From Acheta domesticus (lineage: Eukaryota > Arthropoda > Insecta > Orthoptera > Gryllidae): a stretch of 64,000 bases of DNA. Position numbers and translations under genes: made by a program. The DNA lies in the NCBI GenBank assembly GCA_031308135.1, contig JAHLJT010009436.1, positions 123,741,366 through 123,805,365 of the forward strand, in the 5' to 3' direction. Below, piece after piece: positions 12,457 through 24,400 of this stretch; the stretch's first letter is position 1, and every line of letters starts with the position of its first letter. The notes below the pieces were generated by a model, which did no database searches, had not been told where the DNA came from, and worked only from the letters and a program-made list of their open reading frames with translations.

Positions 12457-14865
12457 CTAATACACAAAACAGAACATTGTAATTTTTATTTATTAACAAT
12501 CAAATAAATGTTATAAACAATGTTATTTCCTATCACTATGTTATGAGAGGAAATGGAAACCGAATGTGTTCTGCTTTAAACCTAATCATATCATAATATG
12601 CACTCTTTAAAACAACTGTCCATTAGCATTTGGAATTACTGTGATAAAGAAGCATTCATCTTTATTATTGTAGTCAAAGGTTCATTAATCATCATTGAAA
12701 TGATCTCACAATTATACTTAGAAGAAAATAATTTATTAATAGCAATGTCACTGGTAAGAGAGTATGCAATGAAGATTTTGTAGCCTATATGTAATATATT
12801 TTGCTCATTAAAACAAGATTATATTCACTTCTTATAATATTCGATCATGAAAATTTAATCTGTGAAATAGATTATGACGCTGACACCTCAATAACAGATC
12901 AAAAGACAATTAATATAAAAAATTATAACAAAAATTTCTGTTAAAACAATCTACTTACCTAAATGAAAATGCTTACAAATAGAATTAAGAATGTGATTGT
13001 GCTAGACAATTTTGAAAAGCATGTTCAAGTTGGTCTAGTAGTTGAAAGTCAGTACTTTGTATTAATTTGCATGGTCCCTTGTTATACTTAAATACAGTGG
13101 GATGTCGATTTTCCAAATGTCAATCATCCGAAACATCAAATAACCCAACTCATATTTTCTCTGAATAATTATTTTAAATAGGTAACGTATACCATACGAA
13201 TTCATTTTCTTTTGAAATACTGAATATTGAGACTGATCCTCGACATGACTGACAGTGATAAAATATTGAGATAGTGTTCAATAGCCAATCATCTGACTTC
13301 AGTGAACTTTAACAAATTCTACAGTAAGTGTTTAAGAACTTGGAATGTTTATTAGCAGAAAAAAGCTTTTCACAACCTTCAAGTGCAACAGATCTAACAG
13401 TACATTGTCAAATGACCGATCATACATGCTTAAAAGCTGTCACTAACTCGGAATGTTCATTGTTGGCAGAAAAACCATAGCCTTTTAGTCCAACGGACCT
13501 ACATAAACATGTTTGGTTATCCGAATTATCGAATATCGGAACTATACCTGGTCACAATTAGTTTGGATAATTGATGTCCCACTGTAGTCATTTACAACTT
13601 GTAGTACATATCCATCAATACATGAAAATTAGAAACTGTTTGCATTTCATGAAACTAATTTATTGAAAGGTTATCTCGCTTGTATCACACTCCCAAGATT
13701 GAAGAGATGGAAAGTTTGATAACAAAATAATACACAAGTTGAATTTTTAATTATCACATTTTCCATCTCTTCAATTTTATTATGATACAAAACTTTCTAC
13801 AAGTTGCAAACGACTGTTTAAGGTTGTGTGTGGTGTTGTTTTTTTGTTTTTTTTTTAATTCTCTGTATGCTACTGGTGCCATTAAAGATAAATAGAACAA
13901 GGAATATGTTTCATGTCATTACTATTACAAAGAAAAATATATATTATTGAGGGAGGATAATACAGGTATTTTATTATGATACACAGCCTAACCAATGTAT
14001 GTTATTAATATATTAATGGCAAACACGAGTCATAACATACCTCCAAAAATACCAGTAGTTTTGATGCAATACTCAGCCCCATATATGTCATTGCAGTTAG
14101 TTGGGTGCAGAGTTTCATCATGAATGAGAAGATCAGAGCAGCGAATGTCAAAAGGTGTTGAGCATTGGTAACATTCCAAACTCAGAGCTTAAATTACAAG
14201 AGAGCATGCAAAAGAGAACCAGATTCATTACACCAAAACCAGGGAAATATCCACTACAAGAAAGAACTACTGTAAAGTTCCTAAGAGATGTTAACTTGCA
14301 ACTACGTTTTCAATAAATTAATGAGAAATGGTTAATAAGGAAACAGTTATCAAATATAAAACATGAAGTGAGATTCTTGTGGTCATATGAAACATTAGAA
14401 CAATTCTACATTATAACTCAATGGAATTTCAAATGTTTCACATATCACAAAATGTTATTGCCCCAAGCCAGCAAGCAGAAATCACTGACAAAATTCAAAA
14501 TTTTGACCTTCATAACGGCCTGTATGTTTCACACAATACTGGGCATTATAGATGTTGTCGCATGATTGTGGGGTGATATCTGCATCTGTCATAAACTCGT
14601 TGCACTGAAATGGGTTTTCATGATCAGTGCTAAGACACTGATAACATGAAATTCCACTGGCTACAAAACACCAGAGAATAAATTAAAACATCTCAAAAGC
14701 TATGTAATTAATACCGTTTTGTAATATTATAATTGTATAATCATAAAACAGTTTATGTTTGATATTTTACCATCATGTAAACAATACGAAAATCTTACCT
14801 GCCCCGCAAAACACTGCCAGAAAACTTATAAGGCTGAGGTATATAAACTTGTGTAACCGCATCAT
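12239..14865 (-). CDS. GPI-anchored Ly6/uPAR-domain protein (gene span, alternative exon 2)
   Basis: Four coding exons on the minus strand: exon 1 14865-14799, exon 2a 14660-14508, exon 2b 14187-14041, exon 3 12456-12239. Using 1-2a-3 gives 145 residues and 1-2b-3 gives 143. The protein has a signal peptide (MMRLHKFIYLSLISFLAVFC), a ten-cysteine three-finger Ly6/uPAR domain opening CYQC and closing TCSTDGCN, and a hydrophobic C-terminal tail typical of GPI attachment. Insect proteins of this class (for example boudin, crooked, quiver) act at the cell surface in septate junctions, ion-channel modulation or secretory trafficking. I cannot assign an orthologue. Both exon 2 copies start and end in phase 1, so they are interchangeable. 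The start lies 372 bp from the BCKDHB start on the other strand. Confidence 0.85.
13095..13584. mobile_element. Tigger/pogo-like MITE
   Basis: The left end CAGTGGGATGTCGATTTTCC and the right end (inverted) CAGTGGGACATCAATTATCC are terminal inverted repeats. Both are flanked by TA (13093-13094 and 13585-13586), the target duplication of Tc1/mariner/pogo elements, and the ends resemble those of Tigger elements. The 490-bp interior has no transposase frame, so it is non-autonomous. It lies in the intron between Ly6 exons 2b and 3. Confidence 0.8.
13587..13813. repeat. Inverted repeat hairpin in a Ly6 intron
   Basis: ATTGAAGAGATGGAAA at 13698-13713 is perfectly inverted at 13760-13775, inside imperfect arms of about 42 bases (13680-13722 and 13750-13790). 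An outer pair, 13587-13603 and 13797-13813 (CTACAAGTTGCAAACGA), is also inverted with two mismatches; the left side carries about 75 extra bases between inner and outer arms. It touches the TA duplication of the neighbouring MITE. It is either a second foldback element or an intronic secondary structure. Confidence 0.6.
14041..14187 (-). CDS. Ly6/uPAR gene, alternative exon 2b
   Basis: 147 bases between acceptor AAG (14190-14188) and donor GTATGT (14040-14035), phase 1 at both ends. It encodes the opening LSLECYQC and continues through RCSDLLIHDE, TNCNDIYGAEYCIKTTG, contributing five cysteines. It aligns with exon 2a throughout (shared pattern CYQC...C...C.DIY.A.YC.K.TG), so it is a tandem duplicate that has diverged at most non-cysteine positions. 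It stays open and spliceable, so it is probably functional. Confidence 0.82.
14508..14660 (-). CDS. Ly6/uPAR gene, alternative exon 2a
   Basis: 153 bases between acceptor TTTTGTAG (minus strand, ending at 14661) and a weak donor GTCAAA (14507-14502), phase 1 at both ends. It encodes SGISCYQCLSTDHENPFQC, then an acidic stretch, SCDNIYNAQYC and KHTGRYE, with five cysteines spaced as in exon 2b. The donor departs from consensus at +3 to +5, unlike exon 2b's GTATGT, which may matter for choice between the two. Confidence 0.82.
14799..14865 (-). CDS. Ly6/uPAR gene, exon 1 (signal peptide)
   Basis: The start ATG is at 14865-14863; a second ATG follows immediately. The 22 codons form a signal peptide with a hydrophobic core (FIYLSLISFLAVFC), and the exon ends with one base of a Gly/Ala codon before donor GTAAGA at 14798. 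Cleavage is expected near the exon junction, so the mature protein begins within exon 2. Confidence 0.85.
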
Positions 14866-15237
14866 ACTATGTATTAGTTCTGTCTAAAACAACTCTTTAT
14901 AACGTAATCGTCAATGAAAATTGTACTAAAAATTACTTATGCCATACACAAACTGCTACTTGCTATGGGCGTCTCCTTTCTGCTCCGTTCCTTCACACAC
15001 AAACAAATCAGCAGCACGCAAAGAATACCAATGAAAGACATTCCTTTTCGTATTCTCTTAACTTGATGTGTCGTCAAGTCATAATTAGTTAATCATTCCG
15101 TGAATTCTTTATGGAATCCTGGACTGACAATGATATGAGCAAATTTTACAATTTTCGTGTGAAGAAAGTACGTATTTCTTGCTGTGTTATTTTTCAATTA
15201 AATAATACTTTGAGAGAATTGTGATAACTTTCCATTT
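14866..15237. promoter_or_regulatory. Bidirectional promoter region, Ly6 gene / BCKDHB
   Basis: Only 372 bases separate the minus-strand Ly6 start codon from the plus-strand BCKDHB start codon, so both 5' UTRs and core promoters must lie here or overlap. No TATA box at a clear position was seen for either gene. Confidence 0.55.
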
Positions 15238-15406
15238 ATGATTCAAGATACAATGAACATGGCGGTGGCGGTGACTTCACGGTTCGTGTTGAGGCATTGC
15301 AGAGAATTGAAATTGAATTTTAAACATGCACGTTGTGCATTGGCTATTATATCAAAACGAAATATGCATTTTACATTTGTTGCAGAAAAACCACCCGAGG
15401 AAAAAG
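15238..15406 (+). CDS. BCKDHB: BCKDHB exon 1
   Basis: Encodes the start, a basic, Ser/Ala/Val-containing N-terminus fitting a mitochondrial targeting peptide, and [13 protein letters not shown] at the beginning of the mature region. Three in-frame ATGs (15238, 15253, 15259) could start translation; the third gives [14 protein letters not shown], the most typical presequence. Donor GTATTT at 15407 in phase 1. Confidence 0.85.
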
Positions 15407-18400
15407 GTATTTTGGCTTTAATGTTCGTACTTAACCTCATTGAAGCATGGTATACTTAAAGTAAATACACTTAAATATGTTAAATGTTGCAGGAGAAACA
15501 GTGAAACTCAATATGTTTCAAGCGATCAACAGCGCTTTGGACATCGCTCTGGAAAAAGATCCGTCAGCAGGTAGTTTTAGCTGTCTGAATTATTTTTGCG
15601 AAAGCTGACATTCGTTGTCACATGTTCTGTGACTTTTCAGTTGTATTTGGTGAAGATGTGGCGTTTGGAGGAGTATTTCGATGTACATTAGGACTTCAGA
15701 AAAAATATGGGAAAGAAAGGGTATTTAATACACCATTATGTGAACAAGGAATCGCCGGATTTGGGATTGGTCTAGCAAATGTTGGTGCTACTGCAATTGC
15801 AGAGATGCAGTTTGCAGATTATATATTTCCTGCATTTGATCAGGTAGGGATATTTGATGGTATTATATCATGTCTATCAATACATAATTGATATAATTAT
15901 ATTGTATTTTTCAGCTTGTGAATGAAGCTGCAAAATGTAGGTATCGAAGTGGAAATATGTTTGACTGTGGAAGTCTAACAGTTCGAGCACCATGCAGTGC
16001 TGTGGGTCATGGAGGGCTGTATCATTCTCAGAGCCCAGAAGCTTATTTTGCTCATACACCAGGACTGAAGGTTATGAACCTCTTTTACATCGGGAACTTT
16101 TTGCATTATTGTCATTTACGTAAAATCTTACTTGAGTGTTTGGAAATTTTAGATTGTCATCCCACGTGGTCCTATTAAAGCCAAAGGATTGCTTCTGTCT
16201 TGCATTAGAGACAAGGACCCATGTATTTTCTTTGAACCCAAAATTCTCTACCGTGCTGCTGTTGAAGAAGTTCCTGTTTCTGACTATTCTTTACCCATTG
16301 GAAAAGCTGATGTTCTTCTAGAGGGTAAGACTCAAGTTTTTTAAAAATTATATTTTGTTTATTTTTATCTTTTCTAACTTGTCTGTTGTACAAACATAGA
16401 GATCAAGTTTCTGAAGTGAAAGAAAGAATGAAATAAAGAGAGATTGAAAATATCCTTTTCATAAAAGGAGTAATTGTTAGTAGTACTGTAGTAAGAAAGT
16501 AATAATTTAATTTTGGTTTTATTTATTGTATAATATTTACATGTTAAAACAAGATGGCTTTCAAAATATTTCCAAAGTTGTTTTATGAAACTTAATTTGG
16601 AAAATGTGTTTTGCAAATATATTTATTAAATATTTGGCCCTAGTGTTTGAGAGGTTATGAATTAAAAAATAAAATCTGTCTACATCATCATTAGGTTAAA
16701 TCATGAATAAACACAGATTAATTGGATCTATTTATTAAATTTCTCAGGATGTGACCATTTTAGTCATTGATTTGTTGTTAATGTTATGAGAAGTAAGAAA
16801 ATATTGATCCATTACATTTTTAACCGGAGGCACAGAAATTTCTTAAATATTGTTCATGGTACAAAAACTCATGAATACTGCTGTTGACCTGTATTTCTGA
16901 CTATTACGTGAGAACTTATTTTATCCAACTTTTTAATTTTTTAAATTATTTCTTTGAAGTGATATTGACTTTCCTTAATTTTTATCAAACTTAATTTTTT
17001 TGCCCAAAATAATATTTAAGTGGAAAATATATTGGTACTTCACAAACAAGACTTCTTTAAAAATTCTAATTGCAATGCATTTCGTAACTGGTATAGATTC
17101 TTTGATTTACCGTGTGATTAAATTAAAAATTTAATTGAGTTATTTTCTGCCAAGAGGCAGTCTTCTTAGGGGACTTGCGCTTCGAAGTTTTATCTCTGAC
17201 GTCAGAGGAGTCGCGGAGCCGTGCTATTGCTCGCGAACAAATGACGTTGGCCGAGCAGAAGCCTCTGAAGTAGGAGGTCAAAACTGCTGAACGGTAGAGT
17301 TACACGAGCCCTTGACCCTCGACCGAATTGAGCGATAGGGTGGTGTAGATACTAGTTTCCTTTATAGGATAGATGCAAATCGCTGGTATTTACCGAGTTC
17401 AGCACTTGTGGAAATACTTTTGTGAAAATTTTATGTGGTGGGTTAACGCGAACTCATCAAAACCTTTCGTTGTGGTTTAAAAACTAATGGTGCGGGAATT
17501 GCAGTGAATATTCCCAATCCAAAAACAAAACTGACGCGACCGAGAGGTGTGAATATGAAAATATTCTCGTCACTTATAAAAATACAAGTTGTGGTCTTCG
17601 TTGACACTAGTACACTTAAAAATGGACGTGGATCGGCTCATCTTTTCTCCATGGAGTGAATCGTTAGTGCATTATTCGACGAGAAATATGACTAATCGTG
17701 AATTATCGGGATAATACGCACATTAGCTAGACTGTTTGGATGAAACTGTGTGAATGGATTATTTTGTACATTAGCCGACTAATGTCGGTCTCAGCCGGAG
17801 GTTTGGTTACTATATTACTATAGTAAGGTGATTTGTCAGATTGTGAAGGCTTGTTCTCAAGTAGTATTTTGCCTTAATGTGTTGGAAGTTATGCGTTGTC
17901 CAGTCGCGAGGCGTTTTTAAATCGCTGAAGCTCTATCACGGAAGTGCGTAGTGAAGCATTAGCTGAGGTACGCTGGTTAATTTAGCGTAGGGTAGATCAA
18001 AGGGGTAGATTGTATGGTGTAATAGAAACTTACGACAGTTGAAAAGTGACACAGTGGAACTCGAAACTACACACCTTAACTCTCACTACCTTTATAAACT
18101 TCCCAACAGCAGTCTGATTCGTATTTATCATAATATCTAATGGACTTCGTGACCATACAGTGCATCTCGATTAGCCACCTTGTGCGTTGTAATGTACCCC
18201 TCATCAGACTTAAGTATGGTTCGAAACTGCGCAAATTTCCACCCATTTGGAACAATAACCAGTTGATTAATTCATTCTTGAAGAAGCAAATTCAGACATC
18301 GTAACGTTTACATAATTGAGTTCTAAAATTGCCTAAAGAATTGTTGCAGGATATTTTGTCAGGCGATAGACTGGTAAGGTAGCGAACTTCCGGGTGGATC

Positions 18401-21400
18401 AGGAAGTGTTCTAAGTTTAACACGTTTAGCTCTAAGTATGAGTGTTATCGGTGACGTTAAGTGACATTTTCCTACTACTGCAACACTATCCGTTGAATAT
18501 ACAGACTACTAGTTTCCCATTTAATGGCTCGATGTTACTAAATGCATACTTTTGTGGATACTGGTAGTTTTCAAGATAAGACTTTACTAGCGTACCCGTG
18601 CGAGAACTCTCGCATGTTAAATCCCACCCTTTCCCTATCCATTTGTCTATCCGTTCCATAAAGGAGAGGAACTACTAATGTACTTACAGAATATCAAACA
18701 AAATAACAAAGCAATTGATGTTTGAAACAAATTTTCAATTAAAGTTTATTCAACATTATAGAGAGATGTTCTTGGAACAATTCATACTTCTTTAAAAACA
18801 ACATTTGAAGAAATTTTTCAATCTTCCTTGAGAGTTAGCTTTTTGCTTTCCTTGATAGTCAAATAATAGAAAAGGTTTTTACTCTTGAGAAAGCCAAGTA
18901 AAGTAGTGCGAAAATACCGGATCGGGCAAGAACAGATCTACTCATTGCAATATTATTTAACTTTCCTTGGTTTGTTATGAAGAACCGAGTGGGTTTTGGA
19001 GAGTCAGGGTGCCAGCTTGCTGGGGTGAGAAAATTGAAAAATTATTTGTTTACTAAAAAGTATTGAATTATTTTCTGCGTCCCTACGTACCTCAAGAAAA
19101 ACAATTCCAGGCCAAAAAATAATCAAACTAATGTTTTCAGCTTTGAGTACTAAATACCATTTGTTAGCATTAGAAACAATTTAGTAGGCATTAGTAAGCC
19201 CACTTCGGTACATGGGAATGTTGCTCAAATGGTGTTTGCATTTTTAATATCTTAACGAACCGATACCTTGAGTTTAATATCAAACAGTGTTTTATTTACA
19301 ATATGACTTTGCAGCTGGGAGTTGGTGTACATACTTCCAGATACCGCCAATATTTAAATCGTGCGTTTGGACTGCGATCAGTTGGGAGTTGTTGTTGTCG
19401 AGTAACTTGCACTATTCTTTCTATAATTTTAAATTTAGTTGTTTTTTAATTGGTTCACGTAGTATTGTAGGCTAGCACGTTTTGATTTTTGTTTTCCATT
19501 TATTTCAAGCTATTTTACTTTAGCTACTTTAAAAAGTTTTTTCTTTGTGTTGTGCCATAGCACAAGTTTTCCCCCACTACCTCTGCGTACCCGTGCGAGA
19601 ACTCTCACATGTTAGACCCCACACTTATCCCTATCCTTCTATTTTCATTCTAAGAGGGAAAGTAGTTAACGAAACGTGTTTATTTTTTTAAAATCTATAA
19701 AGGGAACTTGCAATGTACTAACACAATTACAAATAAAAATAAAAAAACAATGCAATTAATGTGTGAAAGAAATTTTTAATAAATATTTATTCAATATCAT
19801 GGGGAATTTGCTTGGAATAATTCCCAACACTTACTTAAAGACATTTGAAGTAATTATTCAATATTCTTTGTCAATTAGGTTTTGGTTTTTCGTGATAGAC
19901 ACAAAAACATTAGCTTTTTACTTTTGAGAAAGCTACGTGTCTGAACCCGTTGACTTGAAAATTTCATCAAATGATAACGAAAATATTGGTACAGGTAAAA
20001 CCCAAACACAGTCTTCACTCAACATGCCACATTTATTTATTTATTTATTTGTCAAAAAACAGTAAAAACTGTATATGACGTGTGGGGAAAAAATTTATCT
20101 GCGCACATTTTCTTGAGGGCCAGATTAAAAAAAAAAAAACCAACGAAAAAATGAATTTAGAAAATAATTATTGTAGAAAAAAAAATTTGAAAAATGTCCC
20201 TCCACAAAAACATCCCTCCACAATTAAGTACACAGTACTTATAGACCATGAAAACATGTTAATTGAATAGTTTCACCACGCGCATAAGAAACAATCTTCA
20301 TAGGTGTAGGTATCAAGCAACTATAATAGTACTTCTAGTTGTTGCTGGAGAGCAAATCTTGAATTAATGATTATGCAAATAAACCTCGTCAGACTGCACA
20401 AACTACGGTGTTAACAGAAAGCGTAAATAAAGATTGTCGAATCTAAGCCTTCTAAGCGTGTCGCCACAAAAATTGCTACCAGCAGGAAGGGCTGAAATAT
20501 TGAGGTGGTCTTGATAGTATTGAAGCGTGGAACCGAACAGTTAATTGAATGGATCAGGAAATATCTCATCTTGTAGATTACGATGTAAAAAACGTTTCTT
20601 TGATGACTTCGGCCTCAAAATTATACTTTTAAGTCTCTAAAACGCTTTGTTTATGAGTTATTTGCCGATATACTTTGACATGTAATGCGGATTGCATTTT
20701 ACATGAATATTTCGATGCGTGTTTTTAAAGAAATCATCCATATTTTTAAAGTCAAAATGGAATTCGTCAAGTCTCCGTGAAATTCTCTTTCTTTAGAGCC
20801 CTCATTTATAAAGATTGGTTGCGTGTGAGAGCCAGAACCCTAAGGTATACTACTGAAATAATACAGGAGACGATCACCTGAAAGACAACGTTTCGTAATG
20901 TGAATAGTTGATGTAAGTTTTTTTCACACTAGGAAGATTTGAGTATTAAGGACTTCTAAATTTCTGTTCTGGAATTTGGTAGACATTATTTTTCGTTGAT
21001 TAGTTGACAAGATTGAGGAAAAAGTTTTAAACCCATCTCTATGCATGCAACGATTTTTTTACAAAGCAGCTTGAAAGATGATTCAAAACTCCTTGTGCAC
21101 GTGTTTTGCGGTTAGATCCATCCAAACCATTCTAAATCTTAGTTGTTTTGGGCAGATCATTAACTTTCATAGATTTCAGGATAATTCTTCGCTCCACCGG
21201 TTAAAATACTGCTGCTATTCAATCCAGAACTCTTTCCGGTATCACGTGTAGCTAGGGTATATGTTTATAAACTGAGACAATTCGTGCCTGTTTATGGTTT
21301 ATGACAGCTCAGAGCTTGTAGCCAAAATGATTGTCGCTGTCATAGGAGAACGTTGGAGAGAGTTGAAAATCGTGTAAGAGATTGGAACAGGGAAGAATAG

Positions 21401-24400
21401 ATCTTTATGGCGGAAATATTCCATAGGATTTGTTTATGGCGGAAATAGTCCACGTTTTTTAGTTTTGTGATTAGGTTAGGTACAATTCATGAAATTTGTG
21501 TATTCGCGAGGCGGATTCGAATCCTCGGCTTTTCAGGCGAGTTTATTGTACCACTTCTGGCAAATATGAGGTCATCTCTGCAGCCAAAACTTCGTCCATT
21601 CGGAGCGTTTTTGTGCGCACCAGCTAAAGCCCTCCCAGCCACAACCATAACGATAGCGGCGATAACGGACTTTGTTTTTTTATGAACGTGTTTCATTAAG
21701 GCTTAATAAAGTTAATATTCATTAGTGCTATTAAAGTAGCTCAGAACGCACGTACACAAATGACGCGAATCGTGCAATCCGGCGTTTTGTGTACCGGCAG
21801 AGCCTCTGACGGTGTCTTGTGGCAACTCGTTCAGGAAACGTGGACACCGCGTAAGCTCGATTTTTAGATTGTTTTACTTCTAGTTTGGGATCTTGAAAAT
21901 TCTGTATGAGAATCTGTACGAAAACTGTACCGTGAAAAAGTGCTTTCATAATACCGAGAGGGACCCTCCCCTCAGAAATTCCTGGCGTCTTGTAGCAGAC
22001 CCTCCGCGACCCGCGGGCGGTCGGGGTCTCCCTTGCAGGGCCACGCGACTTCCGCGTGGCGCGAGCTCCGCAGGTTGGTCACGCGCTAAAAGCGGCGCGC
22101 GGGTATTCGGGGCGGCCCGCGCCCGCCGTGCTGTGCCGCGCCGCCGGTGGCGGTGGCCGGCTCGGCGTGGCGGCGCCCCTCCGCCGTCGCTCTCCAGCCG
22201 TTTTCCACCGATATTTCTGGCGACTGCCTTCGTCCAAGTTCTCAGGCAGGTGTATTTTTAGTCTGCGCATCACTTTTCCTTTTGTGTTTCGGATCGTGGA
22301 AGAAGTGAGGAGAGCATATGAAATACTGATGAAACGCTTCGTACATGGTTTATTAAGGTTCTTATTTACAAATAAATATGATTACATAGAGTATAAAAAG
22401 AACGTTCTACAACAAAAGAAGCCAATACGCAGGCCGCTATTTCAGGTACTGAAAACACAGACGTCATAGATGACATTGGAAATATCGTCATGCTTTGAGA
22501 TTTTGATTTCGCATGAAAAAAGTAATTACAGAAATCGCATTAGTTCAAGTGCGCCTGCTCTTCGTATCCAGTGATACGCAGACTGATTTAATATGATCAG
22601 CTTTTAGTTTCTTAAAGTAATTGTTCAGTTAGTTTACAGAATATTCTTATAATAAAACATTGTAGAATTATAAATAGTAAGTTCATACGTGTTCTAATAT
22701 TGCCTGTAGCAAACATCAAAACAATAATACCGTTCATCTGTTTTGATCGGAACTGAACAGTTGTAAATTACGATTCCTAAAGAAAAGTAGTTGTGAAAAG
22801 CCCTGACTGGCCTTTTGTCATCTGGTACAAAACCTGAGCGATTCGTCCTGTCCAACCAATCTCCACGAGCGGTGGGCGCCAAGTCCTCACTCGCGGGCGA
22901 GTCCTTCGCCTCCGGGGCGCGACGTCGCGCAGAGGTTCAGTCCACCTCCTCGATGGTGACGCCGCTGGGCGGGTCGGGGTAGGGCTCGGGTCGCTTGTAG
23001 CCGTAGCGGCTGCGCTGGCCGGTCGTAGCGTAGTCGTCCTCGTCGTCGTCCACCTCGTAGACGGACGCGCGCTGGCGGGGCCGGCCGGACGACGCGGAGG
23101 CGGAGGGTGCGGCGTTGGCGGCGGCGGGCACTTCGTCTTCTTCGTCGTCGTCGTCGCTGTCCACGACGTAGGCAGCGGCGCGCGGGCGCGGCCGGTCGGA
23201 GGCGGGTGGGTCGTCGTTGTCGAAGGAGGAGGTGTGGTGGAGGCGGGCTAGCGCCGGCCCGCACACGCGCTGCAGCTCGCGCAGCTCGAACTCGTACTCC
23301 TGCTTGGGCGCGTGCGCGTTGCGCTCGAGCCAGGCGAGCGCGCGCTCGCAGCGGGTGCGCGCCGCGCGCAGCTCCGACGCCGGCACGCGCGCCTCGGCCG
23401 CCGCGCCGCCCAGCGCCGTCCGCGCGCTCAGCACGTACCTGCGCACACCACTCGCACATATTAGACAGTATTCTAGAGTGCGGTTTTTTCTAACTCTGCC
23501 CCTCAAGCCCCTGTGGCCACGATGGAATATCACACGGTATTTCGCGTCTTTCTCCGTCACGCCGCTAGAAGTCGCATGATCGCAAGCACTTCTTGATACG
23601 TTCGCGATCATGCGACATCTGGCGGCACGACTGAGAACGTCGCGAAGTACCGTGACATATTCCATTGTGAAGATGGGCCTTGAGGGGCAAAGTTAGAAAA
23701 ATCGCAGTATGGGCAGGAGAACGAATTTGCTCGTGGCGCACGCAGGACCGGGTAGAGCACGTGTTGAAAATGAAGGACGAAAGAAAACTGAGTAAAACAG
23801 ATTAGTGGGGTGCAGCGAAAATGGTTCACATAAGTAATAGCAAATATTCGCACTTCTTGACAATACCGCTGTTTGTCCTGCAAACCCGCAAAAAACGCCA
23901 GAGCACAAACCGGTGCACTAGCGTCGTGGGACTGTTGAATATACAAGCTCTACTCTAAGTTGAATGATTTAATTAGAAAGAACTTCGTAGCCCCAGAAGT
24001 GAACACTTTCTAAAAAAATCTTAGAATTATTGATAGAAAAATTCATTCAAAGATGGAAGTAATGATTCAATTTATTAAAGAAATGTCATCAAATTTCTGT
24101 TTATTTTCTTATGAGCATAGTAATATAGTTCTGATTGGGGGATTTAGTCCTTTGATTTTCTTCTCACTTTTGGAAACAGGAGAGGGCATGTGCGGTTTAT
24201 CGCCCCCACCCCCACGGATTCTCTTGGCACATTTATGTATGCAATCTAATGAAACATTTCTGAGAACAATGCCCAATGATTACTTCTCAACTGTTAACTT
24301 CTCTGTGGTTGGTCAAACACCTGTACTATAACAAAGCTGAATCATAAGTATCATTATGCAACGAGCTGCTGCCATCTAATACGAGTGTAATACAATGGGA

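Noticed and set aside
22887..23579. Long Arg/Ala-rich open frames overlapping Hsp70 exon E on both strands
   Set aside because: They are shadow frames of GC-rich coding DNA; the Hsp70 frame alone has homology and splice sites.
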